In this document: positions 34,880 through 45,442 of the stretch, piece after piece | Layout of the letters: each line of letters opens with the position of its first letter | How positions within the stretch are numbered: position 1 is the first letter of the stretch | Assembly: GCA_015143295.1 (NCBI GenBank) | Contig: CM026554.1 | Location: 31,571,531-31,635,530 of the forward strand | Reading direction: 5' to 3' | Length of the DNA: 64,000 nucleotides | Source: Tetracentron sinense | Taxonomy: Eukaryota; Streptophyta; Magnoliopsida; Trochodendrales; Trochodendraceae | The notes under the pieces: generated by a model | What the model saw: only the letters and a program-made list of their open reading frames with translations | What the model was told of the DNA's origin: nothing | Database searches by the model: none | Translations under genes and position numbers: made by a program

Positions 34880-36110
34880 TGTAAATCCCTAAATAGGTGT
34901 TGGCAAATTCTGTGATCATTAGATAGGTCATGTGAGTTGAGTCGTCGAGTCATGTTCAACTTGTCAGAAGAGAAGAGCTAAAGCTTAAAGAAGATTGAAG
35001 AAAGAGAAGAAAAAGCTCCTACTCTGGATCTAGACAGGTAATGGACTTAGAGACCCCTACCTAGGTTGGATTTGGCTTAGATAACTCTAAACATACCTAG
35101 GAGGATAGTTTTAAACCTAACAAAGTTGTTTGATCTCATTTGAATCAAATAAAAATGAAATGAATCATGGTTTGAAAACAATTCTGTCTCAACCGATCGC
35201 TCGGTATTGGGACCGATCGATCAGTGGCCTACCGAGCGATCGGTGGCTATCGACTGGACAAAAAGTTTGTATGAGATATTTTTCCAGAGAGATGATTTAT
35301 AACCGAGCGATCTGTCATTTGGACCGAGCGATCTGTTTTGGACCGAGCGATCGGTAGTGAGCACCGATCGATCGGTCCCCGTAAAAAGAATTTTTCTTTT
35401 TCTGGATTCTTTTCTTAAAACCCTATATAAACAATTTTTTGGAGACCTAATTCGTGTCTTTGATATTTTTGAAAGAGTAGAGGTCTGAGAAACTCTTCTA
35501 GGGTTTTTCTTATTGCTTTTATTAGATCTTTGTTAATCTCTCATCTTACTTTGATCCTAGAGAATGCAAGTATAGATCTAAACCTTTGATCTTGCATTGT
35601 GTGATCTCAAATCTGTATGAGATCCCTTTAGGGTTTGAAATTTTCTAAATTGATTCACAACCCTACACCTTGTGTGTGTGTCCGGTGTTTGATCCGGAGC
35701 CTTCGTGGAAGGAGATCGATCGTGTGTGATCGTGGTTTTGAAGTAGCTTGAAAAGATTTGGTCGGTGTGGAACCGAAGCTGCTACGGCGGAGATCGAACC
35801 TGCTGGTTTGTGGAAATCAAGAGTAAGAGTCTATACCTAGGAACGTCGTTTCTGTTTTGGTAAGGTCTTGTCTTGTACTTGATATCTTTTCATAGTGAAG
35901 TTTATTGCTGGACAAGGTCCCGTGGTTTTTTTCCCGTTAGGGTTTTCCACGTAAAAATCTTCTGTGTTTGATTTGTGTGGATTGTCTGATTGAATTGTTC
36001 ATTGATTTCTAAACATATTAATTGAAAAATTAAAATTGGTTAGAAATTATTAGATAGACCTATTCACCCCCCCTCTAGGTCTTAGAGATCATTGATCTGG
36101 ATAAATTTCA
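34880..36110 (+). repeat. SIRE 3' LTR
   Basis: About 1231 bp, homologous along its whole length to 24917-26146 with a few small indels (for example one extra TG in the GTGTGTG run). The target duplication AATAG follows at 36111-36115. Confidence 0.93.
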
Positions 36111-36611
36111 AATAGCAGCAGAGGTGACATCTGGAAGCAGAGCTAGGAATTGTCTCTTAGTGTTGTCAGCCACGGCAAGCTGCAAAGCTAAATAAAAAAT
36201 ACCTTGAAAAGCAGGCCTCTAGACATCAATGAGGTGGTTATTCAGTAACATCAAGCAACTCAGGCTAACTTCATCAAGATCAATGGATATAATACAATGT
36301 ATTCCTTTCAGCATATGCTCAAGCTCACCATCAAGGACACCTGAACTTTTGACAAAGTCTAATACATTGAGTTTGCTCCCATGACATCCTATCATTATGC
36401 TAATGATGAGGTTACAAGAAAATATTGAAGCATTGTCCTCTGCTATCTGCTTCGCCAAGTGGCACAGCTCGACAACTTCGGTTTTATCAATAATGAGACC
36501 CCTTGAAATCTTCAAGTGATAAGTGAAGGCTGATCCGGTTTCCTTGGGCTTCAACCAATCAAAGACATCCCCTCTCGAAGCATGTTGTGGTGAAAAGTCT
36601 GAAGACTCCAT

Positions 36612-38100
36612 TTTGCGAAAGAAGATGCAGTTTAGATTAACTAAGAAAGAAAGTTAATTGCTTTAAATACAGCTAAAATTTAACTTTTGAATGAATGTAT
36701 GCATTTATATCAGAGTTAACTGGACTTGGGAGTAAGGGACAAATATTGATTCCTTGTCATCTCTAATAAATATTTTATTTGAGAAGAATCTTAAGTCTCA
36801 AATTTATCGAGGGATGAAATAACATGGTCAGCTTTAAAGCAAACGTCTAAGGACGAAATGCTTATGGCAAACGCCTACTGGCAAATGCTAAAGCTAAGAG
36901 CCGTGGACACATTGATGTCCATGAATGCATGAAATCCACGAATAAAATCAATGGATATAAAATATCCATGAACAAGTCCACAGACATGAATTATGGTTCA
37001 TGGATAAAAGTCCCACAAACAACCTATCTGAGGAAATTACTCACGGACAAAATTCAAGTGGGCAGCATGTCCGTGGAAAATATCCACGGATACCCATAAT
37101 ATCCACGGACGAAAAGTCTAGGTGTATTAAGTGTATCCGTGTACGGAACTCCTTGGATAAATTTATTTAGCTCACGGACAAAAGTCCTATGGGCAAGCTG
37201 TCCGTGGCCATGAACCACGGGCAGTGAGTTATTAGTCAGGTTTCCCGTGACTGGATAACTCAAGGATTCCGGCAATGGAACCGGAATACTTGCCTAAAAT
37301 TGCAGGAAGCCCAAAGGGCGTTCCAGGTTCTTGTTAACTTGGGAAAAAAAAACCGAAAAATGCAAAGAAATGCATTTTAGAGGATTCCCAGTATCAAAGA
37401 GACCCAATGGAATGCCCAAATGGAATTCCAATCCATTTTGAGTGAGGATCAATGTCCTCACTCCCTCTCTGTTTTAAAAAAAAAAAACGGGAAGAACAAT
37501 GGTTCTTCCCTTTCTTTTGTGTCAAATGAGGGTGAAAACTCACCTAGAAAGGAAGAAGGAATCGAAAAATGGGAAGAACAATCCTTCCCGAAAAAAATAA
37601 AAATAAAAAAAGTTCTGAATTCAAAAAGATTTTCTGAGTTCAAACGGATGAGGAAGATGAAGTATCTTCCGCAAGTTGCCTAAGGCATCCTTATAAAGGA
37701 TACCTTTTGGTCAATCTTAACCATCCATTTCTAAGTGGATGGTCAGGATGGCAGGTATGTTCCCATCACTTGGCCTTAGTGACCAAAGTGGACTCATTAA
37801 TGAGAACGCTTCGGTTAGGGAACCCCATCGTGGGTTTCCCATAAAATCATGAGTGGAGGCGGTTACGCCCCTCCACTATCACTGCCAGATGTCAGGATCC
37901 AGATGGATGGATCATTTCCAACCATCAAGATCCTGAAGGGCATTTGTGGGTAGTGAAATCTCACTGTCCATTGCCCAGGTGTGTGTACAATAGCACACAC
38001 CTGATCACAGTCTCTTGGAGAGACAGTTAGGTTCACGCGTGCTTGTGGCACGTGCGGTACCTATAGCTGTCAGCATTAAATGCTGATGGCTGGCATCAAG
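36612..38100 (+). other. Tat element 3' region before the hairpin arrays
   Basis: No sense-strand gene was recognised. 36840-37260 has scattered palindromic motifs of the TCCACGGA / CCGTGG type already seen in the element's 5' leader. 37430-37680 is A/G-rich with a chance ORF. The start of the 3' LTR probably lies in this stretch or just after it, but I could not fix it because no full 5' LTR survives for comparison. Confidence 0.5.
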
Positions 38101-38580
38101 TCACCCAGCTAAGCAAGGTGAGATCTGATCCGTGAGGATAAACCTCACGGATCTACCCTAAGTGTTGGCCTTCATAAGGCTGACACATGTATGATCCGTG
38201 AGGGCTGAAACCTCATGGATTAACCTTTCATGTTAGTCTCCATGAGAGTGACACGTGTTCAATCTATGAGGACAAAACGTCACGGATCCAATGTTGAGTG
38301 TCAGTTTCCAAGAGACTAACACGTGCTCAATCCGTGAGGACCAAAACCTCACGAATCCATCCTAGGGGTCAGCCTCTGAGAGGTTGACACCTGTCCCATT
38401 CGTGAGGATAAAACCCCCACGGATCATATTTGGTGTCAGCCTCTGAAAGGCTGAAACGTGTCCCATCTGTGAGGATAAAACCCCCACGGATTATATTTAG
38501 TGCCAGCCTCCGAGAGGCTGACATGTGTCCAGTCCATGAGGATAAATCCTCACGGATCGAATATCATGTCCTAGACCTAA
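38100..38580. repeat. Tandem array of two alternating hairpins, about 70-bp units
   Basis: About seven units of roughly 70 bp. Each contains hairpin A (GATCCGTGAGG-loop-CCTCACGGATC) and hairpin B (GTCAGCCTCTGAGAGGCTGAC type). Compensating or near-compensating changes are visible in several copies. The array lies in the 3' LTR region of the Tat element. Confidence 0.82.
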
Positions 38581-38584
38581 TCCA

Positions 38585-38925
38585 GAGCATGGGCGAGACC
38601 TGTGGTCTTACCCTTTAGTCCATGGGCTAGACTCATGGTTTCACCCTGTGATCCGTGGACGAGACCGATGGTCTCATCTTGGTCCGTGGGCGAGACTCAT
38701 GGTGTCATCTCCTGGTCCATGGGCAAGACCCATGGTCTTAGCCTCTGGTCCGTGGGCGAGACTTATGGTTTCACCCTGTGATCCGTGGATGAGACCTATG
38801 GTCTCATCCTGGTCAGTGAGCGAGACCTATGGTCTCACTCTCTAGTCCGTGGGCGAGACCTATGGTCTTATTCTCTGGTCCGTGGGCGAAACCTATGGTC
38901 TCACCCTTTAAATCCGTAGACTGAC
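38585..38925. repeat. Tandem array of GAGACC...GGTCTC hairpins, about 36-bp units
   Basis: About nine units of 34-38 bp with the core GTCCGTGGGCGAGACCTATG and then GGTCTCA. GAGACC and GGTCTC pair across a 3-4-nt loop. The array directly follows the two-hairpin array. Confidence 0.82.
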
Positions 38926-39292
38926 CTAGATCAATCTGTCCCCAGCTGACAGTCAGTATCTGGTTGTCATGGGGTAGAGAATCTTTGATAAAAATGATTA
39001 TCTGTCAAGCTTTGGGGGATCCTAAGATAAGGATCCCCTCTTTTAAAATCTCATGGTTATATCCTAGGAAAGGATGAGATGAAACATCTCATTTTTGATA
39101 GGTACTAGGATTCCCCCCAAAAAAGGAGAAATCTGGTACGAGAGTCCTCAAAAGAGGAGGATTCTCTTGAGCTTGAGGAGTCTCCCAGATAAGGAAGACC
39201 CATGAGCTGAGATCTTCTAATAGGATAGCCCTTTTTGAATTTTCTAAAATAAGGGAGTCAAAGAGGGAGTCCTAAAAAGGACTCTTTTAAAC

Positions 39293-39303
39293 ATATAAAA
39301 GGT
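39293..39303 (+). promoter_or_regulatory. TATA box in the Tat 3' LTR
   Basis: CATATAAAAGG lies about 430 bp before the LTR end and is followed by a purine-rich leader and, near 39535, AATAAA-type polyadenylation signals. This is the promoter/R-region layout expected in an LTR. Confidence 0.55.
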
Positions 39304-39728
39304 GTGTTTCTCATAAGAAACACACGCGAAGACACACAAAGAAAACCCAGAAGAAAGAGAAAACTCTCCCCTCCCTTTCAAGCAGAAGCAAGCAAGTGAA
39401 GAAGAACACTTCCTCGACATGGAGAATATGAGGTGAGCCCTCAAACATGACCACCCTTCTTTTTCTTTATTTGAAAAGATCTCAATGAGACACTTGTAAC
39501 GCCTACATGGGATCTGGGCAACCCCATTGAATAAATAAAATATTTTATTCAATATATCTTTGTTCTTCTTAATTTTTCATCTTAATCAGAGATTCTTCCC
39601 CAATATAGGAAAGATAATTTGATAGTCTGAGTTTACTCAAACTGGAAGAATAGTCTCCCACAATAAACAATAAACTCCATATAACAATGGAGGAAATTTG
39701 ATAAGCAAAGATGAATTTTGCGCTTACA

Positions 39729-40379
39729 CATATGCTGTTCTTTATACCCGGATACCTGGTTCAGCCTGGGGAAGGAATAGCATGGGCTCTTTTCACGGTG
39801 TCTGAACGGGATTCCTAAACGAGGTAGTTTGGTTTTTCTCAGCTCGAGCTCAATGCCTTAGCGACTTAGCAATTTTTTCCCCTTACAATAATTATCAATT
39901 TCTGAGATCCACAAAATATAAATACAAAAGCTGCAACTTAGAGAAGCAAGTAAAAAAAAAAAAAAAAAAATCTCGAAATCACTTCCAGTGTTTTCAATTT
40001 AAACCTTGGGTTAGTACTGATCTGGGAACACCATTATGATTAACTGAGCGTGAAATTGTTGAAAAATGCAAATCTATCTGCCGGAAGTGGATGATCTATA
40101 GACAGCTACAAAAAGCATGTCAACACTCCAAATGTTTCTTTATGGGATCAACACTTGTAAGAGTATCTCTTCTATTTCATTGCAGGAGCAGTTTTTAGAT
40201 TAATTTGACTGTTTGAATAACAAATATATCCTTTAGTAAACTACATACCCTACATAAAAGCTTCGGGGAAATATCATAATAGTTTATACATAAACAAATC
40301 ATAATGAAATATAAGAAAAGATAATACATCAGCAGATCATTTCCTCAAGAATACTACTCTCTCAATCTCAATTCACAAT
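39729..40379. other. Intergenic stretch between the Tat element and the P450 gene
   Basis: AT-rich and non-coding, with an A-run at about 39951-39970. It contains the 3' flank of the P450 gene on the minus strand. No further gene was recognised. Confidence 0.6.
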
Positions 40380-42242
40380 TCACAGCTTCCTTACGAGGAG
40401 ATTGACACCATGTTCAGGCTCTATAACCAACCTAAGTGTGGGAGAGTGGCAATACTTGGGAGAGATAGATAAACTGAAGCTGGATAGAATGAGAGCCAGA
40501 AGCATCTTCAATTCTATCATGGCAAAGTTCTGTCCTAAACACACACGGGGTCCAACACCGAACGGCATGTACAGGTGTGGAAGCTTGCATGCACCAGTGA
40601 TTCCATTTGCAAACCTCTCAGGATTAAACTTGTGGGCGTCTGGTCCCCAAATTTCTGGGTCTTGGTGCAGTGTTACCACCAGGGTCCAAAGGTTAACACC
40701 CTTTGGAATGTGAATTTCTCCAAACTTCATATCTTTGAAGGCCTCCCTCGACACAACTGCCACCGGAGGATAAAGCCGTAACGACTCATGAATCACCATT
40801 GTCAACTGCCATCCATTAATAAATTTGAATTATTGAATATTATTAGCATAAGAACTGGTAGATATATATAGCATAGACTATCTAATTCCTTATGAAGTTA
40901 TGATAGTAAATGTTATCGCGATCACTTACCAGTTTCATCTTGCGAAGCATATCGGCATCTGGCATTTGGCCCCCACAAATTTCTAGCACCTCCGCACGAA
41001 CACGAGCTTGCCATTCTGGATTAGAAGCCAAGAGCATCAAACTCCATGTAGCCGAAACTGCGGTAGTCTCGTACCCAGCCAAGTAGATGTTCTTGCAATT
41101 ATCGACTATGAATCGGTCAGTTGCATCTTGTCCTAGGTTACTATTTTTGGCACCCTCAAGGATCATTTGTAATAGGTCTTTCTCAAATGTAGCTTCCTTA
41201 CGTTCCTCTACTACCTTTAGAATCAATGAGCGGACCTCTTTCTCTAATCTCCATGTTTCTATATTGCTCTTGGTCGGAATATATCTGAACATACGAATAA
41301 TTTTCCAAGATCATTTCGTGATTGTCTAATGAAATTCAGTTAATCTGTAGAAACCAATGCAATAAGAAGTGAATAAAAAATATATACCTCATGCCAGGAA
41401 CCCCAGTAGTTAAGCTTTTCTTAGACATGGCCTCCTGAAGAGATCTAAGCCTTAAGAATATCTCCTCCCCTTTGGAATAATTGCTCCCAAAACAAGCTCT
41501 GGAGATTACATCCCCGGAGAAGCTTCTCATAGACTCATCAATATTTATGTCTCCAGTTCCCCCTTCGCTTTCAATTCGACTCGTCCACGAATTCAGCAGT
41601 GTAATTGTAGACTCCCTCATTAAGTCCAACATTCCCTGTCATGGTTTCGAATATCGATCGACATTAGATGATAATACAGGTACCAAATCCGCTAATCTAA
41701 TAACATTAATCCATCATAGTAACGCTTACCTTGACCTTCTCCATGTATAATTCTGGAGCTAGGATCTTTCTCTGATGGGCCCAGACTGCCCCATTTGAAG
41801 TTAGAATTCCATGTCCAAGCAAAGGTCCACGCTCTTTCGCTTGATATGAAGGCTTCCCTAAGTCCAAAGATGTGCAGGTGCTTATTTCCTTCACTGCACC
41901 AGGTTCATTCACATGCAGTATTTGCGTGTTGCCGAGCGAAAACATGAATGTCGAACCGTATTTGTTTCTCCACTGCTCAAAAAATGGGAAGAGAGTAGCA
42001 GCACAATTGTGTGTCATGAGATCCCCAGTTTGAGTTTTGGCGACTGTAGATCGAGCTTTCTTTATCTCAACAATATTTCCTAGAAGAAAAGAAGGTGGAG
42101 GACCATCGATCCCTTGCTTTCGAAGCTTTGATCGAAGAACTTTCGGCTTCAAGAAGAGAACGTTATAGAGATATACAAACAAGCTAAATAGGGATATCAA
42201 AGCAAGGGAGGGGAAGATCTTCACAAGGAATAGGAGCTCCAT
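40380..42242 (-). CDS. Cytochrome P450, CYP714 type (four exons, intact)
   Basis: Minus-strand exons with GT-AG introns: 42242-41730, 41635-41388, 41284-40930 and 40805-40380. Together they encode 513 residues with no stop or frameshift, a normal P450 length. A hydrophobic N-terminal anchor (residues about 4-28) followed by a Pro-rich hinge (GPPPSFLLGN) places it in the ER membrane. The I-helix has AGYETT (323-328), the K-helix ExxR is ESLR (379-382), PERF is at 434-437, and the heme motif is FGVGPRVCLG with Cys461. The C-terminus SPKYCHSPTLRLVIEPEHGVNL is typical of CYP714, in the CYP72 clan. CYP714 enzymes in other plants oxidise gibberellins or related diterpenoids, but the substrate here cannot be read from the sequence. 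It is the only intact host gene in the window and is flanked closely by transposons. Confidence 0.93.
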
Positions 42243-42312
42243 ATCTAACTCTCTTTCTTTCTCTCTCGTTTTCTAGGGCTTTGGCTTTGGCTTTCTTCAA
42301 TCTCAGTAGTAC

Positions 42313-42319
42313 ATTTATA
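42313..42319 (-). promoter_or_regulatory. Possible TATA box of the P450 gene
   Basis: On the minus strand, CAAATATAAATG lies about 70 nt upstream of the start codon at 42242, a suitable distance for a short 5' leader. No other evidence. Confidence 0.4.
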
Positions 42320-42963
42320 TTTGAGTTTGGAGGACCATTTTGTAATGAACATAGATACCTATTTTTGATTTCAAAACCTGGGAGTATTAAACAATAAAGG
42401 CTGCTATGTGAGATGAATTAATGTTTGGAGACATTTAGTTCAAAGAGAGAAACAACCATTGCAGTTGAATTAGGTTTATCCAAAAAAGTTTGACTATTAC
42501 CTTCTTGAAGGCGACCCGAATGGTGCTACAAAGAGAACAAATTTTGGTATTAGGGCCGACTCAAAGATTTGCTCTCCTAAAAAGAGGAATCTGAAGTGGG
42601 AATTAATAAAAAAGATTAAAGCTGGTGCTTGCCTAGTCTCTTTTTTCTTTTTCTTTCTCATGGTAGAATAGTTGGATTACCCACTTTTAAGCAGATTACC
42701 TACTAGCCCCAGAAGACCTACTAGGGTTTTGGGACTTTACCAATTGCCTTTTTTTGACTTCCTAGAATGTATGAAACAGAAGACATTCTTATTATATTTG
42801 CTTGTCAGTTTGTTATTGGAACAAAACTAAATAACAATGGCAGGCCTGAGGTGCTAACATGTCAGGAAATAATAAAAGGTTTAGGTGATGTTTTTGAGAA
42901 ATTTCATTTTTCTCATATGTCGTTACTTGACTGTAAAGGTTAGAGTAGCCAAGTTTTGCTCCT
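42320..42963. other. P450 upstream region, nothing else recognised
   Basis: This is the 5' flank of the P450 gene up to the Mutator-type MITE. No coding similarity or repeats were seen. Confidence 0.5.
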
Positions 42964-42972
42964 ATTGTTGTA

Positions 42973-43263
42973 GGCCTTGGCTTGTCTCTGGCGAAGCCAG
43001 AAAGGGCTTATCTCGGGTTCCATAGAATAGGTGAGAAGTGGTGGAGAAGTCAAAATCATGGGACCCACGATTTTGACTTCTTCACCCTTAATAAGTCATG
43101 TGGCGATAAGTGTGTGAGAATAAAGGAGAGAGATATCATATGGGGAGAAGTCAAAAAAATGGGGAGAAAATGAAATGACTTCTCCCCATTTTTTGGCCAA
43201 CTGTCGCACAATGTAGGGAACCCCGAGAGGGGTTTCTGGCTTCGCCAGAGACAAGCCAAAGCC
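42973..43263. mobile_element. Mutator-type MITE with 9-bp target duplication
   Basis: A 291-bp element with terminal inverted repeats of about 50 bp: GGCCTTGGCTTGTCTCTGGC on the left, complemented on the right, with few mismatches. It is flanked by ATTGTTGTA (42964-42972) and ATTGTGGTA (43264-43272), a 9-bp duplication with one mismatch, the length typical of Mutator elements. Internal hairpins (GAAGTCAAAATC...GATTTTGACTTC; GGGGAGAAGTC...GACTTCTCCCC) fill most of it. It lies about 730 bp upstream of the P450 start codon. Confidence 0.82.
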
Positions 43264-43457
43264 ATTGTGGTATTAACAACGGTCAAGATTGTCAAGCAAA
43301 GGGCCCAACTGCCAGAGTCCGTCGGTCATGAATCATGATGCATGTTGCCCTACCATGCTCGGCCATTACATTGCAAGGGCAGAACTCGGTCATGATCGGA
43401 TAAATTTGTGTCTGCAGTTCCCACACAGATTTCGTGTGTGGATTTGGAGCACATCAC

Positions 43458-43890
43458 CAATGTTAGCTAGTTCGTCCGTTCGAATTTGGGTTCGTGGTTC
43501 ATAGTGCGGCGCCACTCTAGTGTGAACCTATTCGATAGGGATAGGATTAGATAATTCGTTTCTTGGTTCACTTAGGTTATTTAGTTTGGTCGCTAGCTTG
43601 TTTCACATGTAAAACAAATATATATTTTTTAAGTATGTGAATAGTATATTACAAATACTTATTTGAAAAACATTTTTTAAAAAATATCTTTTTATAAATG
43701 GTTCGTGAACTCAAAGTATAAATTCGCCGAACTCAAAGAGAAACATCAGTGAATTTGATTTTAAAAATCGACAAACCAAGACAGTTTTGAAACCACCGTG
43801 TGGTAATTCATTCAATTTCACGAACCAATTCGAACCGAACCATGAACTAATTCGGGTTCGCTATAGCATAAAACGAACTTGGCAACCTTA
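43458..43890. mobile_element. hAT-like non-autonomous element (tentative)
   Basis: The right end, read on the minus strand, starts TAAGGTTGCCAAGTTCG, a form common among small plant hAT-type repeats. The left end CAATGTTAGCTAGTTCG is a diverged match. Both ends are followed by GGTTCG/CGAACC-rich subterminal sequence. No matching 8-bp duplication was found. Confidence 0.45.
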
Positions 43891-44034
43891 ATCTGGACTC
43901 ATAAAAATACCGTTACTTAGTTGCAAGTTTTTTTTTTCCAAAGATACGGGTCACAGCTCCCATGCTTAGGCGCTTCACCTAAAAAGAATTTTCTAAAGGG
44001 CATTCTTTTGACATATTTATACAATGGATAAAGC

Positions 44035-44405
44035 TTTTGAGACTGTATGATCTCGGCCCTAATCGAGACCATTACTATTGGTGAGGGCGTCTAACTTAAT
44101 ACTCACCAGCTACTTATTGATTCCGTAAAACCTTATTCACATTATTTTGCTTGAAATCAAGTTACTTGAGTGAACTATAGAAATTAACTTATTCGGGTTA
44201 AATAATTTGAATCATGTTATTTTAAGTGATTTAGTTAAAATAACATCATTCATGTTATTTAACCTGAAACACAATATTTTAATTGTAGACAAAAAAAGTT
44301 TTCACAGGACGAGTAAGTAGCCGGGAGCCTAAACTTTTGATCACCCAAGAATACCGTCAAAACACCAACAGTCTCGGTTAGGGCCTAGACCGTACGGTCT
44401 CATTA
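44035..44405. mobile_element. Foldback MITE-like element
   Basis: GAGACTGTATGATCTCGGCC at the left pairs with a diverged complement at the right (GGCCTAGACCGTACGGTCTC). The arms continue inward to a second inverted repeat (GGGTTAAATAATTTGAATC / ATTCATGTTATTTAACC) centred near 44225, so the whole element can fold back. Its flanks carry a direct repeat, AAAGGGCATTCTTTTGACAT (about 43995) and AAAGGGCATGCTTTTGACAT (about 44453). Confidence 0.55.
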
Positions 44406-44885
44406 GATGCGTTCTTATCAAATAGGGTATGCCTTGTATTTTTATTATCTAAAAGGGCATGCTTTTGACATATTTACCCTTTAGGTATGCTTAGAAAAGC
44501 CAAACAATAATAAGGGTAGTATTGGTATACATACCCATTTTTGGTAAGACTTTCGAAACCATGATATTTTTAGTTTAGGGATATGCAACGGTACTTAAGT
44601 CCCAATTTTTTAATGAATCCCAACTCAAAATATTTGTATTGTGTTAACACAAGCTGAAGTGTGGAAAAATAAAAGAGGAGATCACCGTCTCTCTCAGTAC
44701 TACCCTTGAATTTAGAAAGAAAACAAAAAAGAATTCACAAAAAATGAAATTATATTCATCAGAAAATGAAAAACAAATCATATTGCAATTGAAGCTTAAA
44801 TAGACCCCAAACTCTTAATTTGACTCGAACTCTCCGGAAAGCAAGCTTATAAAAATAGTAAGTTCTCAAAAATAATAAAAATTAG
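44406..44885. other. Intergenic stretch, nothing recognised
   Basis: AT-rich sequence holding one copy of the direct repeat noted at the foldback element. No gene was recognised. Confidence 0.45.
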
Positions 44886-45442
44886 CACTACGAAAAATAT
44901 TTTAGTGATGGACACAAAAACCAATGCTATACATCCGTCACTAATTAATAATTTGTCGATTAATATGTTATTTTTATAATAAAATAACAAGTAGCATCGG
45001 AAATGTACCATCGCTAATAGGAATTATTTTTACCCACATAAATCTTTGTCACTATTTAAAATATAATAATATAGCGACAGTAATATTTCCGTCACAATTT
45101 TAATAAACATATTACAATTGATATATTTTCGTTGCTAATTTAGAAAACAAATATTGCAACAGTCTTTATGTCCATCACTAAAGATGGGTTATAAAAACCC
45201 CTAAGACTCTTCCCGCGAAATCCACCATCCCTCCATTCTTCTCTCCAGCCAAAGCAAGTCTTGTATCTCCTCCTTCGGTCTACCGAGCACCTCCATCCCT
45301 TGTGCTGCACAACTCTCTCTCTCTCTCTTTCTCTCTCTCTCTTTTTTCCTTTTATTTACGAGTAAATAATGTGCATTGATCATCAGGATAAGATTTGTGT
45401 ATTGATTTACCCTAGTAGCATAAATAATTTAGCTTTGTGACC
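44886..45442 (+). mobile_element. CACTA-like terminal segment
   Basis: Begins CACTACGAAAAATATTTTAG and continues with subterminal motifs of the GTCACTA / TTTCCGTCAC type, like those of the element at 42-915. At 45190 it changes to a TATAAAAACCC sequence and a CT-rich leader with a (CT)n microsatellite (about 45311-45342), as expected for the promoter and 5' leader of a transposon gene. It ends at the Athila LTR. No opposite terminus was identified. Confidence 0.5.

Larger units (their letters stand above)
24917..36110 (+). mobile_element. SIRE-lineage Ty1/Copia retrotransposon, nearly intact and young
   Basis: Two LTRs of about 1230 bp (24917-26146, 34880-36110) differ at roughly two dozen positions by eye. 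They start TGTAAATCCC and end AAATTTCA. The element is flanked by a perfect 5-bp duplication AATAG (24912-24916, 36111-36115). Inside are a Met-tRNA primer-binding site, one gag-pol frame with integrase before RT (Copia order), an envelope-like ORF and a polypurine tract. Long LTRs plus an envelope-like ORF after pol define the SIRE/Maximus lineage. One nonsense codon in gag is the only clear lesion. It is inserted into the Tat element. Confidence 0.95.
24828..36611 (-). pseudogene. Antisense ORF of the Tat element, split by the SIRE insertion
   Basis: On the minus strand an ORF begins at 36611 (GCAAAATGG, good plant start context) and runs to 36116. Removing the SIRE element and one copy of its AATAG duplication, it continues in the same frame from 24916 to a TGA at 24828-24830. 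The two pieces total 585 nt, or 194 residues plus stop. One in-frame TAG interrupts it at about 36221. I do not recognise the protein. It begins MESSDFSPQHASRGDVFDW, has a helical middle (ELEHMLKGIHCIISIDLD) and ends VKKLDVRGILL. A TATA-like TATTTAAAG lies upstream near 36670. Antisense genes in this position are known in Tat relatives such as Grande, but the function is unknown. It could instead be a captured host fragment. Confidence 0.65.
12661..39728 (+). mobile_element. Large Tat-lineage Ty3/Gypsy retrotransposon, decayed, hosting a nested SIRE element
   Basis: A 28-bp sequence ending GCGCTTACA occurs at 12661-12688 and again at 39701-39728, marking the two LTR ends. It is followed on the left by a primer-binding-site-like sequence. 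Plus-strand pieces of gag, protease, RT, two RNase H domains and integrase follow in Gypsy order (integrase last) up to 23175. The second, archaeal-type RNase H (FDGASR, GCSNNEAEYEAL) and an antisense ORF downstream of pol are hallmarks of the Tat/Ogre lineage. Without the nested SIRE element (24917-36110) the element is about 15.9 kb. The 5' LTR is almost completely lost and the 3' LTR start is not located. Many stops make it defective. Confidence 0.82.

Noticed and set aside
43289..43504. 71-codon ORF near the Mutator MITE
   Set aside because: It runs into the hAT-like repeat and has no recognisable protein features.
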